This document shows positions 43,873-52,425 of a DNA stretch of 64,000 nucleotides, piece after piece. Made by a program: the position numbers and the translations under genes. The stretch is from positions 1-64,000 of the forward strand of contig NZ_JADPKK010000013.1 in assembly GCF_023073915.1 (NCBI RefSeq), read 5' to 3'. How positions within the stretch are numbered: position 1 is the first letter of the stretch; every line of letters starts with the position of its first letter. The DNA comes from Bradyrhizobium sp. 149. GTDB taxonomy: Bacteria > Pseudomonadota > Alphaproteobacteria > Rhizobiales > Xanthobacteraceae. The notes under the pieces were generated by a model. The model did no database searches, was not told where the DNA came from, and saw only the letters and a program-made list of their open reading frames with translations.

Positions 43873-44618
43873 GCCGCGAGCCAGCCTCCGTCGACCGCCA
43901 TCACGGTGCCGGTCGTGAAGGACGACGCATCGCTGGCGAGATGCAGCGCCGTCTGCGCGATCTCCTCGGCCTCGCCGAACCGCTTCATGGCATGGCGATT
44001 GCGGGAGGCTTCGCGCACCTCGTCCGCATTGGCGTGACGGGCAAAGCTGCGGCGAAGCATCGGCGTGTCGATCGCACCGGGTGCAATCGCGTTGACGCGG
44101 ATGCCGTCGGTCGCGAAATCCACCGCCATCGTCCGGGTCAGGCTGACGATCGCGCCCTTGGCGGCGATATAGGCGCTGTTGCCCTTGCCGCCGGCCAGGG
44201 CGAGCTGCGAGGCCAGCGTGATGATCGAACCGCTCTTCTGTCGCTGCATGTGCGGCACGGCGGCGCGCGCCCACAGCCAGGTGCCGCCGACATTGGTGCG
44301 GAACACCGCGTCCCAATCGGCGGGGTCCGTCGTCAGCACCGTGCCGCCGCAGGAAAAGCCTGCGGCCGTCATCAGGATATCGAGCCGGCCGTGCCGCGCG
44401 ATCACCGCGCCGACAACGGTCTCTGCGAAAACGGCATCGCCGACATCGCCAACATGCGTCATCGCCTCGCCCACCAGGCCCAGCGTCTCCTGAAGCCCTG
44501 CGGCATCGCAATCGACCAGAGCGAGACGCGCGCCCTCGTCTGCAAACAGCTTTGCGCTGGCACGGCCGATGCCGGAAGCTGCTCCCGTGATGATGGCCGT
44601 GCGCCCCTGGAGCCGCAT
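43869..44618 (-). CDS. Short-chain dehydrogenase/reductase
   Basis: About 249 residues, classical SDR length. The cofactor motif is GAASGIGRASAKLF, with an acidic residue after strand two (VDCD) favouring NAD(H). The catalytic tetrad is seen as the Ser in LASQLALAGGKGNSAYIAAKG and the Tyr/Lys of YIAAK. The epimerase-like gene ends one base before this gene's coding region on the same strand. It probably oxidises an alcohol or reduces a ketone intermediate of the island's pathway. Confidence 0.9.
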   Translation of the reverse strand: MRLQGRTAIITGAASGIGRASAKLFADEGARLALVDCDAAGLQETLGLVGEAMTHVGDVGDAVFAETVVGAVIARHGRLDILMTAAGFSCGGTVLTTDPADWDAVFRTNVGGTWLWARAAVPHMQRQKSGSIITLASQLALAGGKGNSAYIAAKGAIVSLTRTMAVDFATDGIRVNAIAPGAIDTPMLRRSFARHANADEVREASRNRHAMKRFGEAEEIAQTALHLASDASSFTTGTVMAVDGGWLAA

Positions 44619-44619
44619 C

Positions 44620-45594
44620 TCAGATCCACTCCTTGTGCTGTGTCAACCAAGCGCTCATCGCGGCGGCGGACTCGGCGCTCCCGAACCGCGCGCGCCAGCC
44701 GAATTCATCCGCCATCCGCGTCACCGACAGCGGCGCGCGATAGCGCCCATGCAGCTTGATGGCGGTTTTCTCGCCGGGCGCCGCGAGGCGGCACTCCAGG
44801 CCCGGATGCAACGCCGCAAAGGCCTCGCCCCATTGCAGCGCTGGCCAAAGCCCTCCGCGGGAGATGTTGTAGAGCCCGTGGCGCGGCCGCTCGGCTTCGA
44901 TCAGCAGTGCGACGGCCTCGGCCGCATCCGGCGCGTAGATCCAGTCCCTCATGCCCGCTTCAGGCATGATCGCCGGCTCGCCGCGCGCGAACGCGGCCCG
45001 AATTTGGTACTGGAGGCTTGGCGTGTCGCGTACGGAACTCGGTCGCTCCCACGGTCCGAACAGGGCGCTCAGCCGCACGCTCAGGAAATCGCCGCCAAAG
45101 AGCTCGGCATGGCGCGCGACAGATCGTTCAGATGTGAACTTGCTGATGGCGTAGAACGAGACCGGATCGCAAGGCGTGTCCTCGTCCAGAATCTCGACCC
45201 GCGCACCCGCGGCGCCGTAGGCCGATGCCGAGGAGAGATTGACGACGCGGCGCACGCCATGGCGGATCGCGGAGCGCAGGATCGGGATCTGCGCCATCAC
45301 GTTGATCTCGAGAACGCGCGCGGGCGATGCCCTCTCCAGTTCATCACCGGCGGTGATCGCCGCGCCCAGCACGATCGCATCGACGCCCTCGGCGACGAGG
45401 GCATCGATGGCATCCGCATCGGTGATATCGCCCTGCACGGCCTTGAGCCGCGCGCCGTACTCGGCAAGAGACCGCCGCGCGGATGGCGGCAGTTCCGTGC
45501 GATCATACAGCGTCACCTCATGCCCGCGCGCGAGCAGCGCCTCCGCGAGATTGAGGCCGACAAAGCCCGTGCCGCCGAAGATGACGATCCTCAT
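44620..45594 (-). CDS. NAD-dependent epimerase/dehydratase-family oxidoreductase
   Basis: About 324 residues, extended SDR. It has N-terminal GGTGFVGLNLAEALLARG, an SSASAYGA serine motif at about 120, and the YAISKF Tyr-Lys pair near 150. It ends one base before the SDR gene. The start at 45594 gives the normal first strand MRIVIFGG; 12 residues further upstream another ATG exists. Sugar epimerases are the namesake, but many family members reduce ketones or lactones, and nothing nearby implies sugar metabolism. Confidence 0.82.
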   Translation of the reverse strand: MRIVIFGGTGFVGLNLAEALLARGHEVTLYDRTELPPSARRSLAEYGARLKAVQGDITDADAIDALVAEGVDAIVLGAAITAGDELERASPARVLEINVMAQIPILRSAIRHGVRRVVNLSSASAYGAAGARVEILDEDTPCDPVSFYAISKFTSERSVARHAELFGGDFLSVRLSALFGPWERPSSVRDTPSLQYQIRAAFARGEPAIMPEAGMRDWIYAPDAAEAVALLIEAERPRHGLYNISRGGLWPALQWGEAFAALHPGLECRLAAPGEKTAIKLHGRYRAPLSVTRMADEFGWRARFGSAESAAAMSAWLTQHKEWI

Positions 45595-45610
45595 CGCGCG
45601 CGATCCACCC

Positions 45611-47080
45611 TCACAGCAGTTTTGCTCCAAAATTTCGCTCGGGATCCATGTCGGCGACGAGCCGGCCGGTGGGCTTCGCCGCCTCGCCGCCGCTGCGTGC
45701 GAGGAACTTGCCGCTGCCGGGGTTCGCGAGACACTTGTTGCCGTCGACGATGACGCGGCCGCGCGAGAGCACGGTGACCGGCCATCCCTTCAGCTTGCGG
45801 CCGGCAAACGGCGTGTAGCCGGTCAGATCGTGCATCATCTCATCGGCAATCTCGACCTCGCGTTCGGGATCCCAGATCGCGATATCGGCATCGGCGCCGA
45901 CCGCGATCGAGCCCTTGCGCGGATGCAGATTGTAGATCTTCGCTGGCGCGGTCGCGGTCAGTTCGACGAACTTCTCCAGGCCGAGCCGCCCCTTCGACAC
46001 CATCGCGTCGAACAGCAGCGGCAGCCGCAACTCCAGCCCCGGCAGGCCGTTGGCGACCTGCTTGAAGTTGGGATTGGGACCGGCGCGCAGCTTGCCGGTC
46101 TCATCGTAACGATAGGGCGCATGGTCCGACGAAATGGTCTGGAGATCGCCGAGCGACAGCGCCTGCCACAGCGCCTCCTGATCCGAATGCGTACGCGGCG
46201 GCGGGCTGCACATCCATTTGGCGCCTTCCGCGCCGGGCTTGTCGAGATCGGCTGCAGTCAGGAACAGGTACTGCGGACAGGTCTCGGCAAATACCTTCAG
46301 TCCCTGCCCGCGCGCGTCGCGAATGACCTTGGCCCCCTCGGCGGTGGAGACGTGGAAGATCATGATGGGCTGGTCGATCAGCGCCGCCATGCCGATCAGC
46401 CGGGTGAAGGCTTCCGCTTCAGACACACGGGCGTGGCTGACGGCGTGGTATTTCGGCATCGTGTAGCCGCGCGCGAGCAGCCGCTTCACCATCCAGGCAA
46501 TGATGCCGTGATTCTCGGCATGGGCGCACAACATCGCGCCGGATTGGCGCGCGGCGAGGAGGATGTCCAGCAGCGGCTCGTCGTCCACCTTGAGCCGATC
46601 GTAGGTCATGAAGATCTTGATCGAGGCATGGCCCTGCTTCACCAGCGCTGGAATATGCTCCTCGACCGTTTCCTTGGTGGCATCAGCAATGATCATGTGA
46701 AAGGCGTAGTCGATCACGGCGCCCTTCTTTGCCAGCGCGTGATAATCCTCCACCACTTGCGGCAGCTTCATGCCGACATGCTGGGCGGCGAACGGAATCA
46801 CCGTGGTGGTGCCGCCAAAAGCCGCGGATATGGTCGCGCTTTCAAAGGTGTCGGCGTTCATGATGCCGGCAGCGGACAGTTGCTCGATATGCGCATGACT
46901 GTCGACGCCGCCGGGCAGAACGAGCTTCCCGCGCGCGTCGATCTCGCGCTTCGCCGGCGGAAGCCCGCGACCGATAGCGGCGATGGTCTCGCCGGAGATG
47001 GCGACGTCCGCTTCAAAGACGTCGGTTGTCGTCGCAACGCGCCCACCGCGAATGATCAGGTCGTAAGCGGGTTCAGTCAT
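45611..47080 (-). CDS. D-hydantoinase/dihydropyrimidinase-type cyclic amidohydrolase
   Basis: About 489 residues. The metal-binding residues of hydantoinases are all visible: HxH in GVDSHAHIEQ, carboxylated lysine in ASIKIFMTYD, His in AHAENHG, His in MIFHVST and Asp in SSDHAPY. It opens the ring of hydantoins, dihydropyrimidines or related cyclic ureides without ATP, giving N-carbamoyl acids. The start at 47080 has GGAG six bases upstream. It is divergent from the racemase gene with 56 bases between them, and shares the island with a nitrilase-type carbamoylase. The stereochemistry (D or L) is inferred from those partners, not seen directly. Confidence 0.9.
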   Translation of the reverse strand: MTEPAYDLIIRGGRVATTTDVFEADVAISGETIAAIGRGLPPAKREIDARGKLVLPGGVDSHAHIEQLSAAGIMNADTFESATISAAFGGTTTVIPFAAQHVGMKLPQVVEDYHALAKKGAVIDYAFHMIIADATKETVEEHIPALVKQGHASIKIFMTYDRLKVDDEPLLDILLAARQSGAMLCAHAENHGIIAWMVKRLLARGYTMPKYHAVSHARVSEAEAFTRLIGMAALIDQPIMIFHVSTAEGAKVIRDARGQGLKVFAETCPQYLFLTAADLDKPGAEGAKWMCSPPPRTHSDQEALWQALSLGDLQTISSDHAPYRYDETGKLRAGPNPNFKQVANGLPGLELRLPLLFDAMVSKGRLGLEKFVELTATAPAKIYNLHPRKGSIAVGADADIAIWDPEREVEIADEMMHDLTGYTPFAGRKLKGWPVTVLSRGRVIVDGNKCLANPGSGKFLARSGGEAAKPTGRLVADMDPERNFGAKLL

Positions 47081-47136
47081 AAGGCACTCCATGATAGGCT
47101 TTGGGCAAGTGATCGCAATTTTGCAGGAAGACCAGC

Positions 47137-47799
47137 ATGTCCCGACCGCGCATTCTCGTCATCAACCCAAATTCCAACCCTGCTGTCACGCAGGGGCTGG
47201 AGGAGGCGCTGAAGCCGCTCGGTTTCGAGGGCGGGCCGGAACTGGTCTGCCAGACGCTGGCCGAAGGTCCGTTCGGCATTGAAAGCCAGGCCGATGTCGA
47301 TAGCGTCGCGATGCCGCTGCGCCGGCTGGTCGAAGGCGACAACAGCTCGGCCGCCTTTGTCATCGCCTGCTACAGCGATCCCGGGCTTAAGGTCTGCCGC
47401 GAAGGCACCGATCGCCCCGTGTTCGGCATCGCCGAGTGCGGCGTGCTGACCGCACTGGCCCGCGCCGAAACCTTTGGCGTCATCGCGATCGCCCAACGCT
47501 CGATCCCGCGTCACATGCGCTATCTCAGGCAGATGGGACTGACCGAACGCCTCGCCGGCGAGCGGCCGCTCAACATGAGCGTCGCGGAAACCGCCTCGGG
47601 TGAAGGCACCCTGGCCAAAATGATCGACATCGGCCGCGCGCTGCGCGACGAGGACGGCGCCCGCGCCATTGTGATGGGCTGCGCCGGCATGGCGCGCCAT
47701 CGCCGTCCCCTGGAAGACGCGCTCGGCATTGCCGTGATCGACCCGACACAGGCGGCCGTCACCATGGCGCTGGGTACGGTGCAGTTCTCTAATCACTAG
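47137..47799 (+). CDS. Hydantoin racemase/Asp-Glu racemase family
   Basis: About 220 residues, two-domain Asp/Glu racemase fold. The two catalytic cysteines are Cys78 in IACYSDPG and Cys182 in VMGCAGMARH, the positions and contexts of hydantoin racemases. The N-terminus ILVINPNSNPAVT is also characteristic. It is the only plus-strand gene in the island, with a short divergent promoter region facing the hydantoinase and a stop codon (CTAG palindrome) shared with the flavin-reductase gene. It would interconvert D- and L-5-substituted hydantoins so that both can be processed. Confidence 0.88.
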   Translation: MSRPRILVINPNSNPAVTQGLEEALKPLGFEGGPELVCQTLAEGPFGIESQADVDSVAMPLRRLVEGDNSSAAFVIACYSDPGLKVCREGTDRPVFGIAECGVLTALARAETFGVIAIAQRSIPRHMRYLRQMGLTERLAGERPLNMSVAETASGEGTLAKMIDIGRALRDEDGARAIVMGCAGMARHRRPLEDALGIAVIDPTQAAVTMALGTVQFSNH

Positions 47800-48464
47800 G
47801 CGTCCTTCAGCTCTTTGGCATTCTGCCGCGCGAGCCACTGTGCGTGGTTCTCGCGCGAAAGCGCGAACGTATCCCGCTGCGTCGTATAGAGATTGCCGAA
47901 CATGCGGCCGATCGGCCGGTAGGCGTCGAGGTCGACATACATGTTCGCCTCGTCGACGAGACCCTCGCGAGCGTGAACCCTGAGGACTTCGCCGACCAGC
48001 AGTTCGCGATCAGGCGAGAAGGTCAGCACGACGTGGCGCCGGCATTCGAGCGCGAAGGGGGCTGCAGCGAGGCGCGGCACCTTCACGTCGACCGACGCGA
48101 GCGTGGCGAGTCCCGTTGCCGCAACCTCGCTGTCACCGGAGGGAAAATCGACCGCGCAATCATTCATCACCGCCGACAGCGCCTCGTCCACCATGTGAAC
48201 GACGAACTCCCCGTCACGATGGATGTTGCGGGTGGTGTCCTTCGGGCTGTGATCCGGCTTGTGCTGAAGCCCGAGCACGATCAGCGCCGGACTCTCCGAG
48301 AACACGTTGAAGAAGCTGAACGGCGCGGCGTTGACGGCCCCGTTCGCATCGAGCGTTGTCACCAGCGCGATCGGCCGTGGCACCACCACGCCGCAAAGCA
48401 GCTTGTAGCGATCGCGCGGATCGAGCTCGCGCAAAGAAATGCCCAATTTGCCCTTGTCCGGCAT
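47796..48464 (-). CDS. Flavin reductase-like (FMN-binding split barrel) protein
   Basis: About 222 residues. The FMN-binding split-barrel signature VVVPRPIALVTTLDANGAVNAAPFSFFNV and SPALIVLGLQ mark the flavin-reductase-like family. It would supply reduced flavin to a two-component monooxygenase or act alone as an NAD(P)H:flavin reductase. The start at 48464 lies six bases past the carbamoylase stop. The neighbouring oxygenase at 42436 has its own FAD and NADPH sites, so the partner is uncertain. Confidence 0.87.
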   Translation of the reverse strand: MPDKGKLGISLRELDPRDRYKLLCGVVVPRPIALVTTLDANGAVNAAPFSFFNVFSESPALIVLGLQHKPDHSPKDTTRNIHRDGEFVVHMVDEALSAVMNDCAVDFPSGDSEVAATGLATLASVDVKVPRLAAAPFALECRRHVVLTFSPDRELLVGEVLRVHAREGLVDEANMYVDLDAYRPIGRMFGNLYTTQRDTFALSRENHAQWLARQNAKELKDA

Positions 48465-48469
48465 TGGCG

Positions 48470-49402
48470 TCACTTCTCCGGCGGCGGCACTGCGCCGGTT
48501 TGGCTGGTGATCAGGCCATAGTGCTCGATGCGGCGGTGCTGCGCGAAATTGAAGATCGTGGACTTGCCGAATGTGGTGGCGTCGAGGTCGCAAGGATGGA
48601 CCAGCAATTCGTCCTCCTCCGTCTTCGCTTCGGCGACAATTTCGCCATTGGGATCGACGATCAGGCTGCCACCAAACAGCGGATGTCCATCCTCGACGCC
48701 GGCCTTGGCCACCGCGACGACCCAGGTCGCGTTCTGATAGGCGCCGGCCTGCACCGAGAGGCGGTTGTGAAACAGGCGTTTCTCGACGCCCTCCTCGCTC
48801 TTCTCCGCGTTGACGGACGGCGTGTTGTAGCCGATCAGCACCATCTCGACGCCCTGCAAGCCCATCACGCGATAGGTTTCGGGCCAGCGCCGGTCGTTGC
48901 AGACGGCCATGCCGATGATACCGCCCAGTTCGCGCCAGACCTTGAAGCCGAGATCGCCCGGCTCGAAATAGCGCTTCTCCAGATGCTGGTGCGAGCGCTT
49001 GGTGTCGCATTCCATATGGCCGGGCAAATGGATCTTGCGATATTTTCCGACGATCTTGCCGGATTTATCGGTGAGGATTGCAGTGTTGAAATGATGCCCG
49101 TCCGGCGTCAGCTCCGCATAGCCAAAATTCATCGCCATCTGATGCTGCGACGCGCGCTCGAACAGCGGCTTTGTCGCCGCGTTGGGCATCTCGCGCTCGA
49201 ACCAGATGTCGAACTCGGCCCGGTCCTCCACGTACCAGCGCGGGAAGAAGGTCGTGAGAGCCAGTTCCGGATAGACGATCAGGTCGGCGCCCCTGCCTTT
49301 GGCCTCGTCCATCAGCGCAATCATGCGCTTGACCACCGCCTCGCGGCTGTCGGCTTTCTGGATCGGGCCCATCTGGGCGGCGGCCACATTGACGATACGC
49401 AT
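48470..49402 (-). CDS. N-carbamoyl-D-amino-acid hydrolase (nitrilase superfamily)
   Basis: About 310 residues, full length. The nitrilase triad is Glu46 in VYPELAL, Lys123 in GKYRKIHLPG and Cys168 in AVCNDRRWPE. The LALTTFFPRWY stretch is characteristic of D-carbamoylases. It removes the carbamoyl group, giving the amino acid, ammonia and CO2, which is the step after hydantoinase. Together with the racemase and hydantoinase it completes the known hydantoin-to-amino-acid set. It is in the HyuA-led operon. L-specific carbamoylases belong to another family (M20), so D-specificity is the natural call. Confidence 0.9.
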   Translation of the reverse strand: MRIVNVAAAQMGPIQKADSREAVVKRMIALMDEAKGRGADLIVYPELALTTFFPRWYVEDRAEFDIWFEREMPNAATKPLFERASQHQMAMNFGYAELTPDGHHFNTAILTDKSGKIVGKYRKIHLPGHMECDTKRSHQHLEKRYFEPGDLGFKVWRELGGIIGMAVCNDRRWPETYRVMGLQGVEMVLIGYNTPSVNAEKSEEGVEKRLFHNRLSVQAGAYQNATWVVAVAKAGVEDGHPLFGGSLIVDPNGEIVAEAKTEEDELLVHPCDLDATTFGKSTIFNFAQHRRIEHYGLITSQTGAVPPPEK

Positions 49403-49538
49403 CAGCGAATTCCTGGTGATGTCTTGGATGAAGCTGCAGTTTCAATCACGTGCCGGCGCGCGCAGCATAACGCAGCATCGCGCGGACATTCCAGTCGGTG
49501 CCAGCCCATCGGCATGGTGTGCGTTACATGATCCACGC

Positions 49539-50834
49539 TCATTTCTGCTCCGCATCGGCGACATCGAGGCCATAGTCGAGTGCAGCCAGAAGCTGCTCGG
49601 CCTCATGCTCGGAGATCACGAGTGGCGGTGCCAGGAACAGCGAGGTCTGCTCGCCGCTGGTCCCGATCACGGCGCCAGCCTCCAGCGCCCGGTCCGCCAC
49701 CCGCGAGGCGATCGGCACTTCGGTGGTGTCGGCATGCCAGTTGCGCCAATCCGGGCCGTGCAGTTCCACCGTCCAGTGCAACCCCTGTCCCGCCACGCGC
49801 TGCACGCTCGGATGCTTTTGCGCGATGGCGAGCAGGCGTCGGGTGAACAGCTTTTCGAGGCTCTTCACGTGTTCCAGAATGTTGTCTTCGTTGACGACCT
49901 TCAGATAGGCGCTGACGGCGGCCATGCTGATGGGATGCCCGCGCAGCGTGCCGTAATTCTGCCAGCTCGCGCCCTTGAGCCGCTCGACGACGTCTTTCGA
50001 CACGACGACCGCGGCGACCGCAGCCGCGCCGCCGCCGAGCGATTTTCCGAGCGTCACGATGTCGGGCCGGCTCTCGGCTCCCTGGAACGCAAACCAGCGC
50101 CCGGCGCGGCCCGCACCAGTAACCACTTCGTCGGCGATCCAGTAGGAGCCGGCTTGGCGAGCGCAACGGGCTACCTCGTCTTGATAGGCGCCGTCGTAAT
50201 AGATGCCGCCCTGCGTGTAGTCGATGATCGTCGCCGCGGTATCCGAAAGCAGGTGCGTGGCATCGGCCAGATACTCGCTCGGGGGAACATTGTTGACCGG
50301 CGCGCCATAGATCGCGCCGTCCGGTGCCGGCAAGATTCGCACCGGCGCCATCGACGCCGGCCGCTGCGAGCCGCCGGCATGCACCGCAAGGCCGCCATGC
50401 CATTGCGGCTGCACCGTCATGCTGCGCGACAGGCCCGTGATGCCGTGATAGGCGCGCTCGCGCGTCGCCAGCGCGGAGCGTTGCGTCAGCGCCTGGCACA
50501 GCGACAGCGCCATGTCGTTGGCCTCGCTGCCGCTGATGCAGAAGCGCACCGCGCCAACCCAATCCTCTTCGCCACTGAACGCGGTCGCCATCAAATCGTC
50601 GGCAGCCTGCTCGCGGCCGACCCAGGTCCACCCCTCGTTCACGACCGGCGTATCGGCGGCGCGGCGGATCGCCTCCACCATCGCGGGATGACGATGTCCG
50701 AGACCGCCGCCGGTGTTGCTGCCGTCGATGAGCTTGCGACCATCTGACAGATGGAAATAGACGCCCTCGCCGCCGACCACGGCCATCGGCGCGCCGTCGC
50801 CGGCATTCAGCCCGGTTCGCAACAATCTGCTCAT
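49539..50834 (-). CDS. Class III PLP-dependent aminotransferase
   Basis: About 431 residues. The PLP lysine is in VTLGKSLGGG, the PLP-ring aspartate in YWIADEVVTGAGR, and the phosphate-binding GSEAND motif lies near 100. Glutamate-1-semialdehyde aminomutase-like and omega-amino-acid transaminases belong here. It probably removes the amino group of the product made by the carbamoylase. It is followed by the carbamoylase gene with a 136-base gap. The substrate could be an amino acid, beta-amino acid or amine. Confidence 0.9.
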   Translation of the reverse strand: MSRLLRTGLNAGDGAPMAVVGGEGVYFHLSDGRKLIDGSNTGGGLGHRHPAMVEAIRRAADTPVVNEGWTWVGREQAADDLMATAFSGEEDWVGAVRFCISGSEANDMALSLCQALTQRSALATRERAYHGITGLSRSMTVQPQWHGGLAVHAGGSQRPASMAPVRILPAPDGAIYGAPVNNVPPSEYLADATHLLSDTAATIIDYTQGGIYYDGAYQDEVARCARQAGSYWIADEVVTGAGRAGRWFAFQGAESRPDIVTLGKSLGGGAAAVAAVVVSKDVVERLKGASWQNYGTLRGHPISMAAVSAYLKVVNEDNILEHVKSLEKLFTRRLLAIAQKHPSVQRVAGQGLHWTVELHGPDWRNWHADTTEVPIASRVADRALEAGAVIGTSGEQTSLFLAPPLVISEHEAEQLLAALDYGLDVADAEQK

Positions 50835-50844
50835 TGCAATCCCT

Positions 50845-52425
50845 TCATTCCGCGGCCCCGACGCCGTAGCCGCCGCCGCCGCAGGTCTCGATCGTGACGA
50901 GATCGCCTTGCTGCAGCACCAAATTCGACTTGCCGTCGATCGCGATGTTAGCGCCCTGCCGGATCAATGAGATGCGGCAGGTCTTGCCGGATTCGCCGCC
51001 CTGCATCCCGAACGGCGCAATCACCATGCGCTCGATACAGGTGGTCAGGTGCATCGACGGTGCCAGGATGCGATAGCTACGAATAACGCCATCACCACCG
51101 CGATGCGCGCCCGCGCCGCCGGACTGCCAGCGAATGGCCTGTTGCTCGACGCGGATCGCGTAGCTCGCCTCAATTACTTCGATCGGCGTGTTCGAGGTGT
51201 TGGACAGATGCACCCGAGTCGCCGAGATGCCGGCCCGATCATGCCGTGCGCCTTCGCCACCACCGTGAACCTCGTAGAGCATCTTCCATGATCCGTTTTG
51301 CCGCGGCTCGGCAAAGAACAGGACGCCCGCTGTGGTCGCCCCACCGGCCGACAATCGTTCGGGAATAGTGTCCTGCATCGCGCGAAAAATCGCATCGACG
51401 ATGCGCATGGAGGTCTCGTGGTTGCCGGCAGCGACAGATGCGTTCCAGCCCGGCTCCAGGATCGAACCCGGACGCGTGATGATGGTCAGCGGCCGCAGCG
51501 CGCCGGCGTTCTGGTGCATGTCGCGCCCGCTCATGATGCGCGCGGCATAGGCCACCGCCGAGCGCGCCATGAAGGGCGTCGTGTTGCAGAAATTCGACAC
51601 GCGGTCGCAGCTTCCCGAAAGATCGAAGGTCGCTTCGTCGCCTGCAATGGTGATCTTGACATGAATGCGCGCAGGCGCGTCGTTGACGCCGCCGTCGTCC
51701 AGATAATCCTCGCCCTCGTAGACACCGTCGGGCAGATCGCGCAACGCATCGCGCATCTCGATCTCGGAGAGATCGTGCAGGCGCGACTGCGCCGCCGTGA
51801 AGACCGCCTTGCCGTGCTCGCGGCAAAGCTCGACGATGCGCCGCTCGCCGGCTTTCGTTGCCGCGATCTGGGCGAGAAGATCGCCTTCGCAGGATTGGGG
51901 ATCGCGAACATTGGCCTTGAGCAGCTGCACGATCGGCGTATTGACGCCGGCCGCTGTGGCGATCAGAACCGGCGGAATGCGCATCGCCTCCTGGAAGGTG
52001 TCGATCGCTTTGGCAAAATAGCTGCCGGGCCATGTGCCGCCGATATCGGGCCAGTGTGCGAGGCTGACCGCGAACGCCACGATCTCGCCGTCGACGAAGA
52101 CGGGGCGCACGACCTTGACGTCATTGAGATGATTGCCGCCGAGCGGGCCGACATTGTAGATCAGTGCGTCGCCCTCGTTCAGGCCGTCGCGCGGCACCAC
52201 TTTCAGCAATTCGGGGACCGTATAGGCCATCGCGCCGAGATGAATCGGGATGTCGCGGCCCTGGCCGACCAGATCGCCGCGGCCATCCGTGATCGCCGAC
52301 GACAGATCGCCGGCCTCACGCAGCAGCGGCGAGCGCGCCGACCGCGTCATCACCAGGCTCATCTCCTCGGCCGCGGCCGAGAGCCCGTGCCGGATGACTT
52401 CGACGACGAACGGATCGAGCTTCAT
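50845..52425 (-). CDS. hyuB: HyuB: ATP-dependent hydantoinase/oxoprolinase B subunit
   Basis: About 526 residues, the small-subunit length of the hydantoinase B/oxoprolinase family. The family stretch SLVMTRSARSPLLREAGDLSSAI and the glycine-rich GGSYGVGAAE-like end (here CGGGGYGVGAAE) are recognisable. It pairs with the HyuA protein, whose gene overlaps this start by four bases as ATGA. Together they hydrolyse cyclic amides with ATP, as N-methylhydantoinase and 5-oxoprolinase do. Acetone carboxylase is related but needs a third subunit, which is not seen. Confidence 0.92.
   Translation of the reverse strand: MKLDPFVVEVIRHGLSAAAEEMSLVMTRSARSPLLREAGDLSSAITDGRGDLVGQGRDIPIHLGAMAYTVPELLKVVPRDGLNEGDALIYNVGPLGGNHLNDVKVVRPVFVDGEIVAFAVSLAHWPDIGGTWPGSYFAKAIDTFQEAMRIPPVLIATAAGVNTPIVQLLKANVRDPQSCEGDLLAQIAATKAGERRIVELCREHGKAVFTAAQSRLHDLSEIEMRDALRDLPDGVYEGEDYLDDGGVNDAPARIHVKITIAGDEATFDLSGSCDRVSNFCNTTPFMARSAVAYAARIMSGRDMHQNAGALRPLTIITRPGSILEPGWNASVAAGNHETSMRIVDAIFRAMQDTIPERLSAGGATTAGVLFFAEPRQNGSWKMLYEVHGGGEGARHDRAGISATRVHLSNTSNTPIEVIEASYAIRVEQQAIRWQSGGAGAHRGGDGVIRSYRILAPSMHLTTCIERMVIAPFGMQGGESGKTCRISLIRQGANIAIDGKSNLVLQQGDLVTIETCGGGGYGVGAAE

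Noticed and set aside
42436-44511. Longer start for the flavoprotein oxygenase
   Set aside because: The extra N-terminal residues are a shadow of the SDR gene; the ATGA overlap at 43872 fits translational coupling.
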